Shown in pieces: positions 22,118 through 30,844 of a stretch of 64,000 nt of DNA. Under the pieces are notes generated by a model, which saw only the letters and a program-made list of their open reading frames with translations, made no database searches and was not told where the DNA came from. The translations under genes were made by a program, and so were the position numbers. The DNA is from Xenophilus azovorans DSM 13620. GTDB lineage: Bacteria > Pseudomonadota > Gammaproteobacteria > Burkholderiales > Burkholderiaceae_C. Position 1 is the first letter of the stretch; each line of letters begins with the position of its first letter. The stretch spans positions 186,001-250,000 of the forward strand of contig NZ_JQKD01000006.1 of the NCBI RefSeq assembly GCF_000745855.1, given 5' to 3'.

Positions 22118-23354
22118 CGGTCTGCGCCGCCGGGCCCTGCGGCTGCGGCGGCGCGTCACCGGGCTGCACGGGGGGCCGGGCCGGCTCCAGCCGCGGCACG
22201 TGCCGGGGCAACCAGCCGGCCCACGAGGGATACCAGCGCATGAAATGGAAGACGAAGAAGCTGCGCACCAGCCGCCAGACGCTCCATTCCTGGAGCTGCG
22301 AGGCCTCCACCTGCTGGCAGCTCGTGCGCATGAGGTGCTCCAGCCGGCCCGACAGCTCGGCGTTGAAGGCGCGGTCGCGCACCATCACGTTGGCCTCCAG
22401 GTTGAGCGAGAGGCTCAGCGGGTCGAGGTTGCTGGAGCCGACGGTGCTCCAGGCCCCGTCGACCACCGCCACCTTGCCGTGCAGCGGGCGCTCGCAGTAC
22501 TCGTGGATGCGCACGCCGGCATGCAGCAGGTGGTGGTAGAGCATGCTGGCGGCCGTCTTGACGATGGGCATGTCGGGCTCGCCCTGCAGGATCAGGCGCA
22601 CGTCCACGCCGCGCCGGGCCGCGCGCCGCAGCGCCTTGACGATGCGGTAGCCGGGGAAGAAGTAGGCGTTGGCGATGACGATGCGCTCGCGCGCGCTGCG
22701 GATGGCCGCCAGGTAGTGGCGCTCGATGTCGGTGGTGTGGCGGCGGTTGTCGCGGCTGACGAACATCACCTCGGCACCGCCGACCGGCTCGACCGCGGCG
22801 TCGGCCGTGTGGTCCAGGCGCCGGCGGAACCATCGCGCGCCCTTGCCGCCGAGCGCGATCGCGCGCAGCACGAAGCGGTGGATGTCCGCCACCACCGGGC
22901 CGGCCAGCTCCACCGCGTAGTCCTGCTTGGCCTTGGGGCCGAAGTCCATCACGTGGTCGGCCGAGTAGTTGATGCCACCGACGAAGGCGCGCTCGCCGTC
23001 GACGACGACGATCTTGCGGTGCATGCGGCGGAACACGTTCAGCCGCTGGCCGAACAGGCGCCGGCCGGGGTCGAACACGCGCACCCGCACGCCGGCCTCG
23101 GCCAGCGTGCCGAGGAAGCCGGCCGACAGGTCGGGCGAGCCGAAGCCGTCGATCATCAGGTCCACCTTGGCGCCGCCGCGCGCGGCCTCGCACAGCGCGG
23201 CATGCAGGCCCAGGCCGACCTTGTCCTCGAAGAGGATGAAGGTCTCGACGATCACCTCGCGCCGCGCCTGGCGGATGGCCTCGAACACGCGCGGGAAGAA
23301 GGTCTCGCCGTTCTCCAGCAGTTCGACGCGGTTGCCCCCGTGCCAGCGGTTCAC
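22107..23354 (-). CDS. clsB: Cardiolipin synthase B
   Basis: 415-aa phospholipase-D-superfamily enzyme that makes cardiolipin by phosphatidyl transfer. Two HKD motifs are intact: [20 protein letters not shown] and [18 protein letters not shown]. Typical ClsB elements include [16 protein letters not shown] and YFFPGYRI. It starts at GTG 23354, whose GTGA overlaps the stop of the upstream endonuclease-like gene, so translation is coupled. A C-terminal proline/glutamine-rich tail of about 30 residues is extra. Confidence 0.93.
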   Translation of the reverse strand: MNRWHGGNRVELLENGETFFPRVFEAIRQARREVIVETFILFEDKVGLGLHAALCEAARGGAKVDLMIDGFGSPDLSAGFLGTLAEAGVRVRVFDPGRRLFGQRLNVFRRMHRKIVVVDGERAFVGGINYSADHVMDFGPKAKQDYAVELAGPVVADIHRFVLRAIALGGKGARWFRRRLDHTADAAVEPVGGAEVMFVSRDNRRHTTDIERHYLAAIRSARERIVIANAYFFPGYRIVKALRRAARRGVDVRLILQGEPDMPIVKTAASMLYHHLLHAGVRIHEYCERPLHGKVAVVDGAWSTVGSSNLDPLSLSLNLEANVMVRDRAFNAELSGRLEHLMRTSCQQVEASQLQEWSVWRLVRSFFVFHFMRWYPSWAGWLPRHVPRLEPARPPVQPGDAPPQPQGPAAQTDAA

Positions 23355-24145
23355 AGCAGCACCTCCGCCACCAGCGGCGCATGGTCCGACAGGTGCGACC
23401 AGGGGCGCCGCGGCAGCACCACCGGCGCATGCGCCTCGGCGTTGCGCACGTAGATGCGGTCCAGCGGCAGCACCGGGAAGCGCGCCGGGAAGGTGCGCGC
23501 CGCCGCGCCGTTGGCATGGCGGAACACCTCGCGCAGCCCCGCACCCTCCTCCAGCACGCCGTGCGCGCGGTTGCGCCAGTCGTTGAAGTCGCCCGCCACG
23601 ATCAGCGGCGCATCGGCGGGCACCTCGTCCTGCACGATGTGGCACAGCAGCTCCAGTTGCTGCTGGCGGTGCGTCTCGGCCAGGCCCAGGTGGGCGCAGA
23701 TCACGTGCACGTCCAGCGGCCGGCCGGGCAGGCGCAGCACGCAGTGCAGCAGGCCGCGGCGCTCCGGCCCGGCCACCGAGACGTCGTGGTTGCGGTGGTG
23801 CACGATCGGGAACTTCGACAGCACCGCGTTGCCGTGGTGCCCCTTCGGGTAGACGGCATTGCGGCCGTAGGCGAACTGCGGCCACATGGTGTCGGCGAGG
23901 AATTCGTAGTGGGGCGCCTCGGGCCAGTTGTCGATCTTCTGCCCGTGCTGCGAATGGGTGCCCAGCACCTCCTGCAGGAACACCACGTCGGCGCCCACGG
24001 TGCGCACCGCGTCGCGCAGCTCCGGCAGGATGAAGCGGCGGTTGAACGCGGTGAAGCCCTTGTGGGTGTTGACCGTCATCACCTTCAGCGATTTCTGGGG
24101 TGCTGCAGCGGCCAGGGGAAGTTGGGCGGGCGACAGGAGGGACAC
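23351..24145 (-). CDS. Endonuclease/exonuclease/phosphatase family protein (YbhP-like)
   Basis: About 264-aa EEP-fold hydrolase: [27 protein letters not shown] (metal Glu), GDFNDWRN and [10 protein letters not shown] (catalytic Asp-His). It is the first gene of a ybhP-clsB-ybhN-like operon and so is likely to act on membrane or phospholipid-related phosphodiesters rather than DNA. The start is uncertain: GTG 24145 matches the usual length before the first strand, while GTG 24214 would add 23 residues of poor coding quality. Confidence 0.8.
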   Translation of the reverse strand: MSLLSPAQLPLAAAAPQKSLKVMTVNTHKGFTAFNRRFILPELRDAVRTVGADVVFLQEVLGTHSQHGQKIDNWPEAPHYEFLADTMWPQFAYGRNAVYPKGHHGNAVLSKFPIVHHRNHDVSVAGPERRGLLHCVLRLPGRPLDVHVICAHLGLAETHRQQQLELLCHIVQDEVPADAPLIVAGDFNDWRNRAHGVLEEGAGLREVFRHANGAAARTFPARFPVLPLDRIYVRNAEAHAPVVLPRRPWSHLSDHAPLVAEVLL

Positions 24146-24355
24146 TTGCCCTTTGTACCGGCCCGGCGGGCCGACCCCTGTAGGAACGCGCCAAATGTTC
24201 CCGCCCGCCGGCACTGCGTACGGCCCGGCATGCCCCGTTTCCTACAGCGCGGCGCAGGCTGCCCCGACACCCCGCACCGCACCGCAGCACGTACCTTGGG
24301 GGCAAGGGATCGCGCGCCACCGCGCCTTCCCGAACGACGACGAAAGGAAACCGCC

Positions 24356-24778
24356 ATGAAGACCCATGCCCACCGCTTCGCTCCCGCGATCGCCGCCACG
24401 CTGCTGGCAGCCGGCGCCGCCGCCGTGGCCCAGATCGCGCCTGCCACGCCCCAGACCACGGGCGAGGGCAGCACCCTGTCGCGCACCGGCGTGCCCAACC
24501 CCACGCAAAGCCCGGACACGGCGATGCCCAACTCGCGCGCCAGCGTGAAGGCCGAGGCGCGCATGAACAACCACAACCTGGCGAACAGCAACACGCCGCC
24601 CGGCCAGGCCAGCACCACCACCAACCACCAGCCCAATGCCACCCCGATGGTGAGCCAGCGCACGCGCGGGGAGGTGCGGCAGGAAGCCCTGCACCAGCCG
24701 CGCCCCTTCGGTGACACGGGCGAACGCCCGAACAACGTGCCGACCAACCCGACGACGCGCACCGGCACGCCGAACTGA
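24356..24778 (+). CDS. Secreted low-complexity hypothetical protein
   Basis: 140-aa exported protein with a signal peptide ending around AAAVAQ (residues 1-23). The mature part is strikingly rich in Thr, Asn, Pro and Gln (NNHNLANSNTPPGQAS, NHQPNATP) and looks disordered. No family recognised. AAAGGAAA lies 5 nt before the ATG, and the gene ends in the 81-bp repeat that forms a terminator. Its base use is less GC-skewed at third positions than the neighbours because of the Asn/Thr content. Confidence 0.65.
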   Translation: MKTHAHRFAPAIAATLLAAGAAAVAQIAPATPQTTGEGSTLSRTGVPNPTQSPDTAMPNSRASVKAEARMNNHNLANSNTPPGQASTTTNHQPNATPMVSQRTRGEVRQEALHQPRPFGDTGERPNNVPTNPTTRTGTPN

Positions 24779-24790
24779 GCACAAAAAAAG

Positions 24791-24871
24791 CCCCTCGGTC
24801 AACCGCTTCGCGCTTGCCCGATCCCCCGAGGGGATGCTTTTTTGTCTTGGGGCGGCCCGGCGACAAAAAAG
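24791..24871 (-). repeat. 81-bp dispersed intergenic repeat, copy 1
   Basis: The reverse complement of 24791-24871 matches 62601-62681 at 75 of 81 positions with no gaps. It contains CCCCTCGG/CCGAGGGG arms (24791-24798, 24826-24833) followed by a T-run (24838-24843), so it also terminates the rightward gene ending at 24778. Both copies lie between convergent genes. Confidence 0.85.
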
Positions 24872-24892
24872 CCCGCGGCGGATGCCGCGGGC
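24865..24892 (-). terminator. Terminator of the Spy-like gene
   Basis: GCCCGCGGC/GCCGCGGGC (24871-24892, 4-nt loop) followed on the minus strand by six T. It lies 38 bp past the stop at 24930 and directly abuts the 81-bp repeat. Confidence 0.8.
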
Positions 24893-24929
24893 CTGTGGGC
24901 CGACCGGGGGCACGCCCCCGCGGTGCGGC

Positions 24930-25502
24930 TCAGCTCTTGGGCGCCTGCTGCCCTGCCTCGCCGCCGGCCGGCTGATGGCGCGGACCGTGGTGGCGATGGT
25001 GGCCGTGGCCGCGCGGCCCCATGCGCATGCCTTCGGTGTCGAAGGTCTTCTGCTGCTCGGGCGAGAGCTGCGCATAGAAGGCCTTGATCGCGTCGGCGCG
25101 CTTGGCGAACAGCGCGGCGCGCTCGGCCTGGCGGGCCTGCATGCGGTCCAGGCGCTCGGGCGTGGTGAGCTGGCTGAACGCGGCGCGGTCCGGGCGTTGC
25201 GGCGGCTTGGCGTCGCGCGACGGCTGCACGGCGGCGGCGTAGGTGTTCCACGCGCCTTCCTGGGCGGTGCTCAGCTTCAGCTTGTCCTTCAGCGCAGCCA
25301 TGCGCTCGGCGCGGCGCTGCTGCATGCGCTCGAAGCGCTTGGCGAAGTCCTTGCGCTCGGCATGCGGCTTGGCCGGAGCCGCCGACTGGGCCTGCGCAGG
25401 CGCGGCCGGTTCGGCGGCGGCGGGCGGCGTCTGGGCCGAGGCGGCGAAGGCGGCGGAGGCCAGCACGCCGGCCCACAGAACACGTTGGCGAAGAGAGATC
25501 AT
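24930..25502 (-). CDS. Periplasmic Spy/CpxP-like LTXXQ protein
   Basis: 190-aa periplasmic protein. The signal peptide is residues 1-22 (VLASAAFAASAQ). Two LTxxQ-type repeats are visible as LKLSTAQEGAW and LSPEQQKTFD. Long basic/acidic helices between them (DFAKRFERMQQRRAERMAAL) match the cradle-like helices of Spy/CpxP, which act as ATP-independent chaperones or stress-sensor inhibitors. The His/Pro-rich tail (GPRGHGHHRHHGPRH) could bind metal. No adjacent two-component partner is present. Confidence 0.8.
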   Translation of the reverse strand: MISLRQRVLWAGVLASAAFAASAQTPPAAAEPAAPAQAQSAAPAKPHAERKDFAKRFERMQQRRAERMAALKDKLKLSTAQEGAWNTYAAAVQPSRDAKPPQRPDRAAFSQLTTPERLDRMQARQAERAALFAKRADAIKAFYAQLSPEQQKTFDTEGMRMGPRGHGHHRHHGPRHQPAGGEAGQQAPKS

Positions 25503-25652
25503 GCGAGTCCTTCCTTTCCTGGGTTGCTGCTGCAGGCGATGTGTGCAGCAGGTGAGACGCAGTGTGGAAGGCCCGCTTGTCCGGTCCATGAGAGCGGGGT
25601 CAACGCGGGGTGAGCGAAGGTAAAGAAGGATGAAGGCGGCGCGCAGTTGTGC

Positions 25653-26729
25653 TCACTTCGGCCGCGGCCGGCCCAGGCCGGCGTCGGGGCGGCTCAGGCG
25701 GCCCGCGCGCAGCTCGCCCACCGCATGGACGACCGCGCGCGCGACGTTGCGCACCTCCTCCTGCAGCGCCGGGTCGGCGTCCAGGGCGTCGTGGCTGTCG
25801 GCGTAGGGCTGGTAGTAGCCGATGTAGCGGTCCAGCCGCGCCTGCGTGCCGGCGTCGATCAGGCCCATCCAGTCCAGCCAGTCGCTGAGGCTGCGCCGCA
25901 GGCCCTCGATCCCGGCCACGTCGCCGTGCACCACCACGCCGTAGACGCGGCCCTCGAGGTGCTTGGGGTAGTCCCATCCCTGCAGTTCGAGCGCCTTGGC
26001 CTCGTCCACCGTCTTGCCGTGGGTGGAGGTGGGGTCGGGGTTGCCGCCGTCGGCGCACACCAGCCGGTCGATCATCAGCTTGAGCGCGCTCGTGGCCTGG
26101 TACCAGTGGGTGGGCGTGAGCACGATGACGCCGTGCGCCGCGACCCAGCGCGCGTAGATCTCGTTCATCCAGTCGCCGGTCTGGCGCAGCGCGTGGTTGG
26201 GATAGCAGCTGCACGGCCAGTGGCACAGCGGCATGGCGGTGGAGACGCAGCCTTTGCACGGGTGGATGTGCCGGCCGTAGCCGGAGGCGAGCAGGCTCAG
26301 GTCCAGCAGGTCGGTTTGCAGGCCGGAGGCTTCCAGTTCCTCGCGGGCGATGTTGGCCAGGCGCCAGGTCTTGGAGACTTCGCCCGGGCAGGTGCCGTCG
26401 TTGCGCGGCGAGCCGTTGACCAGCAGCACGCGCGAGGGCGTCTCCGGCCGGCCCCAGGCCGCCTGTGCCGCGTCGATGCGGGCGCGGGCCTCGATCCAGT
26501 CCACGGAGAGTTCGTAGTCCGGGTCCGCGTGGCCCGGCCCCGCCCTGCGCGTGGCGGGCGACTTGCGGCCTTCGTCGTAGGCCTGCCAGGCGATGGCCTC
26601 GAGCCGCGCCAGCGCGCCGGCCTCCGCCGCGAAGGCCGGGTCCTGGAAGTCCTGCATGAAGCGCAGGCGGAATTCGTCGCGGTCCAGGGTGCCCGGCGCC
26701 TGGCCCTTGCGGATCGTGGGGGTCTTCAT
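25653..26729 (-). CDS. NADPH-dependent FMN reductase/flavodoxin-fold protein with Cys-rich insert
   Basis: 358 aa. An N-terminal extension of about 98 residues with no recognised motif is followed by a flavodoxin-like fold starting VLLVNGSPRNDGT (FMN phosphate loop). A cysteine cluster at C158, C161, C169, C173 and C175 resembles the cluster-binding loop of iron-sulfur flavoproteins, though the spacing differs from the classic CX2CX2C pattern. TPTHWYQATSALKLMIDRLV is the usual NADPH/FMN reductase second motif. Probably an NAD(P)H-linked quinone or flavin reductase. Whether it holds Fe-S is inference. Confidence 0.75.
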   Translation of the reverse strand: MKTPTIRKGQAPGTLDRDEFRLRFMQDFQDPAFAAEAGALARLEAIAWQAYDEGRKSPATRRAGPGHADPDYELSVDWIEARARIDAAQAAWGRPETPSRVLLVNGSPRNDGTCPGEVSKTWRLANIAREELEASGLQTDLLDLSLLASGYGRHIHPCKGCVSTAMPLCHWPCSCYPNHALRQTGDWMNEIYARWVAAHGVIVLTPTHWYQATSALKLMIDRLVCADGGNPDPTSTHGKTVDEAKALELQGWDYPKHLEGRVYGVVVHGDVAGIEGLRRSLSDWLDWMGLIDAGTQARLDRYIGYYQPYADSHDALDADPALQEEVRNVARAVVHAVGELRAGRLSRPDAGLGRPRPK

Positions 26730-26866
26730 GGTGCAGTTATGGTGAGACCGCTGTGCCGGAGGTGTTGACGGCGCAGGCGCCGTTACGGCCGCGGTGCGCC
26801 GCCGACATCGGAAGAGGGCCCGGCCTCCGGCGTCAGCCGAGGCGGAGGTGCGTTCGACGCCCCCAC

Positions 26867-26926
26867 CCGTTCACGCTGAGCCTGTCGAAGCGCGGCGCGG
26901 GGCTTCGACAAGCTCAGCCTGAACGG
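26867..26926. repeat. 60-bp inverted repeat (25-bp arms)
   Basis: Arms 26867-26891 and 26902-26926 are complementary with two mismatches around a 10-nt GC loop. The arms carry the TTCGACA-AGCTCAGC core that recurs as an intergenic palindrome in many proteobacterial genomes. Lies in the 223-bp gap between the flavin reductase and the racemase-like gene. Confidence 0.8.
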
Positions 26927-26952
26927 CCCTTGTCGATGAGACGCCGCCGCTA

Positions 26953-27684
26953 TCAACCCAGCGCGGCCAATTCAGGCGAGACGTTGTGCCACGGCACGCC
27001 GAAACCGGCTGGGGCGTCCTGTGCGAGCGGTTGCGCCACGGCAGCGCGCGCCCATTCCGCACCGGCCTGCACGCTGTCGACCAGCGGCACCAGCACCTGC
27101 GGCGCGATATCCGCGGCCATGCCGGCCAGCGCCGCGCCGCCGAGCACCACGGCATCGGCGCGGAAGCGTTCGGCCGCCTCGCGGCAGGCCTGCGCGAGCA
27201 GGGCCCGCGCGCCCTGCGGGTCGGCCAGCAGCTCGGCGCCGCTGGGCGTCACGGTGTGCACGCCGGCCAGGCGTTCGCCCCGGCCCAGCGCCTGCGCCAG
27301 CCGCTGCAGCATCGGCTTCCAGCGCTCGCCGCCGGTGACGACGGCGAAGCGGCCGTGGCGCGCCGCGGCGGCGAAGGCCGCCTCGGCCAGCCCGCCCACC
27401 GGCACGCCCGCGCCCTCGCGCAGGGCGAACAGGCCAGGGTCGCCGAAGCAGCCGATCAGAACGGCCGAGGGCGCCAGGCCCTGCGCCTGCGCGACGGCCC
27501 ATGCATCGAGCACCGCATGCTGCGCCACGGCGTAGCTGGCCTCGCAGGCGATGTAGGGCGCGCCGAAGCGGGCCGTGAGAGTGTGGACGGCGGCCGCATC
27601 GCCCAGCGCCAGGCGCATGTGCTGCTGCAGCAGGCCGCTCACGCCGGCCGAGGTGTTGGGGTTGACGAGCAGCAGGCCCGGCAT
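26953..27684 (-). CDS. Asp/Glu/hydantoin racemase-superfamily protein lacking the second catalytic Cys
   Basis: 243 aa, resembling hydantoin racemase (LLLVNPNTSAGVS, ARFGAPYI, VLIGCFGDPG). Cofactor-independent racemases of this fold use two cysteines. The first is present (C79), but the second site reads VVLGGAALAG with Gly183 where LGCAG is expected. Two-base proton exchange at a Cys pair is therefore unlikely as drawn. Last gene of the ABC transporter operon, with an 18-bp gap to the permease, so the substrate is probably what that transporter imports. Confidence 0.75.
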   Translation of the reverse strand: MPGLLLVNPNTSAGVSGLLQQHMRLALGDAAAVHTLTARFGAPYIACEASYAVAQHAVLDAWAVAQAQGLAPSAVLIGCFGDPGLFALREGAGVPVGGLAEAAFAAAARHGRFAVVTGGERWKPMLQRLAQALGRGERLAGVHTVTPSGAELLADPQGARALLAQACREAAERFRADAVVLGGAALAGMAADIAPQVLVPLVDSVQAGAEWARAAVAQPLAQDAPAGFGVPWHNVSPELAALG

Positions 27685-27702
27685 GGCGATGGGCGGCGCG
27701 CT

Positions 27703-28596
27703 TCAGCCGCGCCGCTTCGACGCCCGCCGGCGCAGCAGCGCCGCACCGCCGAGCGCGATGCCGATGACCAGGAAGGACACCACCGTCGTCACCGTGCCCA
27801 GCGCATAGATGGCCGGCGTGGTGACGGTGGAGGTCAGGCCCTGCAGCTCCAGGGGCAGCGTGTTGACGTCGCCGATGGCCTGCGAGGTCCGGGCGATCTC
27901 GTCCCAGCTCAGCGTGAAGCCGAACATGCCGATGCCCACCACCGAGGCGCCGATCAGCGGCAGCACCACGTGGCGGAAGCTCTGCCAGGGCGAGGCGCCC
28001 AGGTCGCGCGCCGCCTCCTCGTAGGCCGGGTTGAAGCGGTTGAACACGGCGAACATGATCAGCAGGCCGAAGGGCAGCGTCCAGGTGAGGTGCGCGCCCA
28101 GCGCGGAGGTGAGCAGGCCCAGCGCGGTGCCGTAGTCCTCCAGCGTGCTTTCGGCGCCCATCGCGGCCAGCGCCGCCTTGAGGCCGGTGTCGAGCAGGCG
28201 GAACTGCAGCCCGATGCCCAGCGAGACGATGATGCTCGGCATGATGAGGCTGGCCACCGCGACGTAGAAGAGCGCGTTGCCGCCGGCCAGCCGCTTGCGG
28301 AAGGCCAGGCCGGCCAGCACCGAGAGCACCACCGTCAGCAGCATCACCACCGCGCCCAGCATCAGCGAGCGTCGGAAGGCGGCGGCGATGTCCACCGTGC
28401 CCAGTCCCTCGGCGAGCTGCCGGAACCAGTGCAGCGACGTGCCGCGCATCGGAAAGGTGAGGCCGCCTTCGGGCCCCTGGAAGCTGAGCGTGAAGATCGC
28501 GAACATCGGGCCGTACATGAACAGCACGAACAGCGCGAACACGAGGGCCAGCGGCCAGAAGCCGGGCGCGCGGGCATCGGAGGTGCGGGCCTGCAT
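27703..28596 (-). CDS. ABC transporter permease, PotC-like
   Basis: 297-aa inner-membrane permease with six TM helices. The EAA loop for ATPase coupling is visible (YEEAARDLGASPWQSFRHVV). FTLSWDEIARTSQAIG is typical of spermidine/putrescine-type PotC. Forms the import channel with the adjacent PotB-like permease, from which it is separated by 2 bp. A short Arg/Lys-rich tail ends it. The substrate is not determinable from the sequence. Confidence 0.85.
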   Translation of the reverse strand: MQARTSDARAPGFWPLALVFALFVLFMYGPMFAIFTLSFQGPEGGLTFPMRGTSLHWFRQLAEGLGTVDIAAAFRRSLMLGAVVMLLTVVLSVLAGLAFRKRLAGGNALFYVAVASLIMPSIIVSLGIGLQFRLLDTGLKAALAAMGAESTLEDYGTALGLLTSALGAHLTWTLPFGLLIMFAVFNRFNPAYEEAARDLGASPWQSFRHVVLPLIGASVVGIGMFGFTLSWDEIARTSQAIGDVNTLPLELQGLTSTVTTPAIYALGTVTTVVSFLVIGIALGGAALLRRRASKRRG

Positions 28597-28598
28597 GG

Positions 28599-29516
28599 TC
28601 AGAGTTCTTTTCTGATGTCCACGAGCCGCGTCAGGCCCCAGATGATCATGAGCACCACCGCCAGCAGGATCACCGCGTTGGCCGCCGCCAGCGGGAACTG
28701 CAGGTAGCTGGTCTGCACCTGGATGATCTTGCCCACCGAGGCGATCTGCTGGCCGCCCATCACGCCGATGGTGACGAAGTCGCCCATCACGATGGTGACG
28801 ACGAAGATGGAGCCGATGATGATGCCCGTCTTGCACAGCGGCACGATCACGTTCCACAGCGTCTGCCAGCCGCTGGCGCCGGCGTCGGTGGCGGCCTCCA
28901 GCAGCGAGCGGTCGATGCGCATCATGCTGTTGAAGATCGGCACGATCATGAACATCGTGTACAGGTGCACGAAGGCCAGCACGACCGAGAAGTCGGAGAA
29001 CAGCAGCCACTCGATGGGCGTGTCGATCAGCCCGATGCCCTGCAGCGTCTGGTTGACCAGGCCGTTGCGGCCCAGCAGCGGCACCCACGAGATCATGCGG
29101 ATGACGTTGCTGGTCCAGAACGGCACGGTGCACAGCACGAACAGCAGCGTCTGCATGCCCGGCGAGCGCACGTGGAAGGCCAGGAAGCAGGCCACCGCGA
29201 AGCCCAGCACCAGCGTGATGGCCCACACCAGCAGGCAGAACTTCAGCGTCGAGAGGTAGGTGGACAGCGTGACGCACAGGTCGCCGTTGTCGGTGAGATG
29301 CGAGCAGCCCTCGAAGATGCTGAAGTAGTTGCGCAGCGAGAGCGCCGGGATCAGCTCGTACTCGTTGAAGTCCCACAGGCTGACCATCGCGATGAGGGCC
29401 AGCGGGACGATGAAGAACAGCGCGAACACCAGCGCGAAGGGCGCCGCCTGCCACCAGGCCCTGACGGTGTGCAGGGGCTGGGCAGCCGCGTGACCGGCGG
29501 TCGCTGGTGCGCTCAT
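28599..29516 (-). CDS. ABC transporter permease, PotB-like
   Basis: 305-aa permease with six TM helices and the EAA motif LEAATDAGASGWQTLWNVIV. The periplasmic loop between TM1 and TM2 carries two cysteines (FEGCSHLTDNGDLC) that could form a disulfide. VPFWTSNVIRMISWVPLLG is a PotB-like signature. Lies 10 bp after the binding-protein gene. Confidence 0.85.
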   Translation of the reverse strand: MSAPATAGHAAAQPLHTVRAWWQAAPFALVFALFFIVPLALIAMVSLWDFNEYELIPALSLRNYFSIFEGCSHLTDNGDLCVTLSTYLSTLKFCLLVWAITLVLGFAVACFLAFHVRSPGMQTLLFVLCTVPFWTSNVIRMISWVPLLGRNGLVNQTLQGIGLIDTPIEWLLFSDFSVVLAFVHLYTMFMIVPIFNSMMRIDRSLLEAATDAGASGWQTLWNVIVPLCKTGIIIGSIFVVTIVMGDFVTIGVMGGQQIASVGKIIQVQTSYLQFPLAAANAVILLAVVLMIIWGLTRLVDIRKEL

Positions 29517-29526
29517 CGCTGCGAGG

Positions 29527-30798
29527 TCAGGCGGCCACGAACTCGTTCCACTTTCGGACCATGTACTCGTTCTCGTCCATCACGGCGTTCCAGCATGCGA
29601 TGCCGCCCATGCGCTGCTCGTAGCTGCCGCCGTCGCGCACGCTCCCGGCCTTGGCGATCACCACGCCCTGCGGGCTCCTGATGTCCTGCGCGGCGGGCTT
29701 GCCTTCCATCCAGTAGGCCCACTCGTAGGGTTCCATCTTGTCCTTGGCGGTCTCCAGCACGGCACTGTAGTAGCCCTGGCGGTTGAGGTACGCGCCGGCC
29801 CAGCCGTCGAGGAACCAGTCGATGAAGGCGTAGGCGGCATCGAGCTTCCGGCCCGACAGCGTGGCCGGCAGGCCGAAGCCCGAGGCCCAGGCGCGGTAGC
29901 CCTCCTTGAGCGGCTGGAACACGCAGTCGATGCCCTTGCTGCGCACGGCGGTGACGGCCGGGCTCCACATCGACTGGATCACCACCTCGCCGGATGACAT
30001 GAGGTTGACCGACTCGTTGAAGTCCTTCCACAGCGCGCGGAACTGGCCGCTCTTCTTGGCCTCGATGAGCGTCCTGATCGTCAGGTCGATCTCGGCCTTG
30101 CTCATGTTGCCCTTGTCCTTGTACTTGTGCAGGCCCTTGGCCTCCACCACCATCGCCGCGTCCATGATGCCGATGGAGGGGATGTTCAGGATCGCGGCCT
30201 TGCCCTTGAACTCGGGGTTGAGCAGTTCGGCCCAGCTCTCGATCGGGCGCTTGATCAGGTCGGGCCGGATGCCCAGCGTGTCGGCGTTGTAGGTGGTGGG
30301 GATGAGCGTCATCCACTGCGTCGGCGCCTTGGCGAAGGCCTTGCTCTTCTCGCCTTCCAGGAAGATCACCTTCTTGGGCGCCGTGCCCTGGTCGCCCACG
30401 GCCTTGCCGGCGACCTCGCCCCTGGTGAAGAGGGTGGTGATCTTGTCGGCGTTCTTCACGCGCCGGGCGTCGATGCCCTTGAGGTTGCCGGTGGGCACGA
30501 TCTTCCGGAGCGAGAAGAACTCGGTGTCGATCAGGTCGAAGCTGTTGGGCGCGGTGACGGCGCGCTTGGTCACGTCGTCGGTGGTGACGGCCACATACTG
30601 GATCTCGATGCCGGTGTCGGCCTTGAACTTCTCGGCGATGGCCTTGTCCTGGTTCACCGCGGTGCCCAGGTAGCGCAGCACCTTCTCCTGCGCGTGCACG
30701 AAGGGCGCGATGCCGGACGCGAGGATGCCCGCCGTGCCCTGCAGCAGCGTGCGGCGCTTGATCGTTGCTGGGCGGGCGGTGCGGTCGGGTGCGGACAT
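29527..30798 (-). CDS. ABC transporter substrate-binding protein, PotD-like, Tat signal
   Basis: 423-aa periplasmic binding protein. A twin-arginine-type leader (TIKRRTLLQGTAGILASG, cleavage near VHAQ) suggests export folded through Tat. The mature protein shows the class-D fold of polyamine/iron binding proteins (KVLRYLGTAVNQDKAI, AYAFIDWFLDGWAGAYLNRQ). The start MSAPDRTARP at 30798 avoids a 58-residue Arg/Pro-rich shadow. With the two permeases, the ATPase and the racemase-like protein it forms one leftward operon. Confidence 0.85.
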   Translation of the reverse strand: MSAPDRTARPATIKRRTLLQGTAGILASGIAPFVHAQEKVLRYLGTAVNQDKAIAEKFKADTGIEIQYVAVTTDDVTKRAVTAPNSFDLIDTEFFSLRKIVPTGNLKGIDARRVKNADKITTLFTRGEVAGKAVGDQGTAPKKVIFLEGEKSKAFAKAPTQWMTLIPTTYNADTLGIRPDLIKRPIESWAELLNPEFKGKAAILNIPSIGIMDAAMVVEAKGLHKYKDKGNMSKAEIDLTIRTLIEAKKSGQFRALWKDFNESVNLMSSGEVVIQSMWSPAVTAVRSKGIDCVFQPLKEGYRAWASGFGLPATLSGRKLDAAYAFIDWFLDGWAGAYLNRQGYYSAVLETAKDKMEPYEWAYWMEGKPAAQDIRSPQGVVIAKAGSVRDGGSYEQRMGGIACWNAVMDENEYMVRKWNEFVAA

Positions 30799-30844
30799 CG
30801 GATGCCTCTTTCGTGATGGCGGTTGCGGAAAAAGAAGAAGAAGT

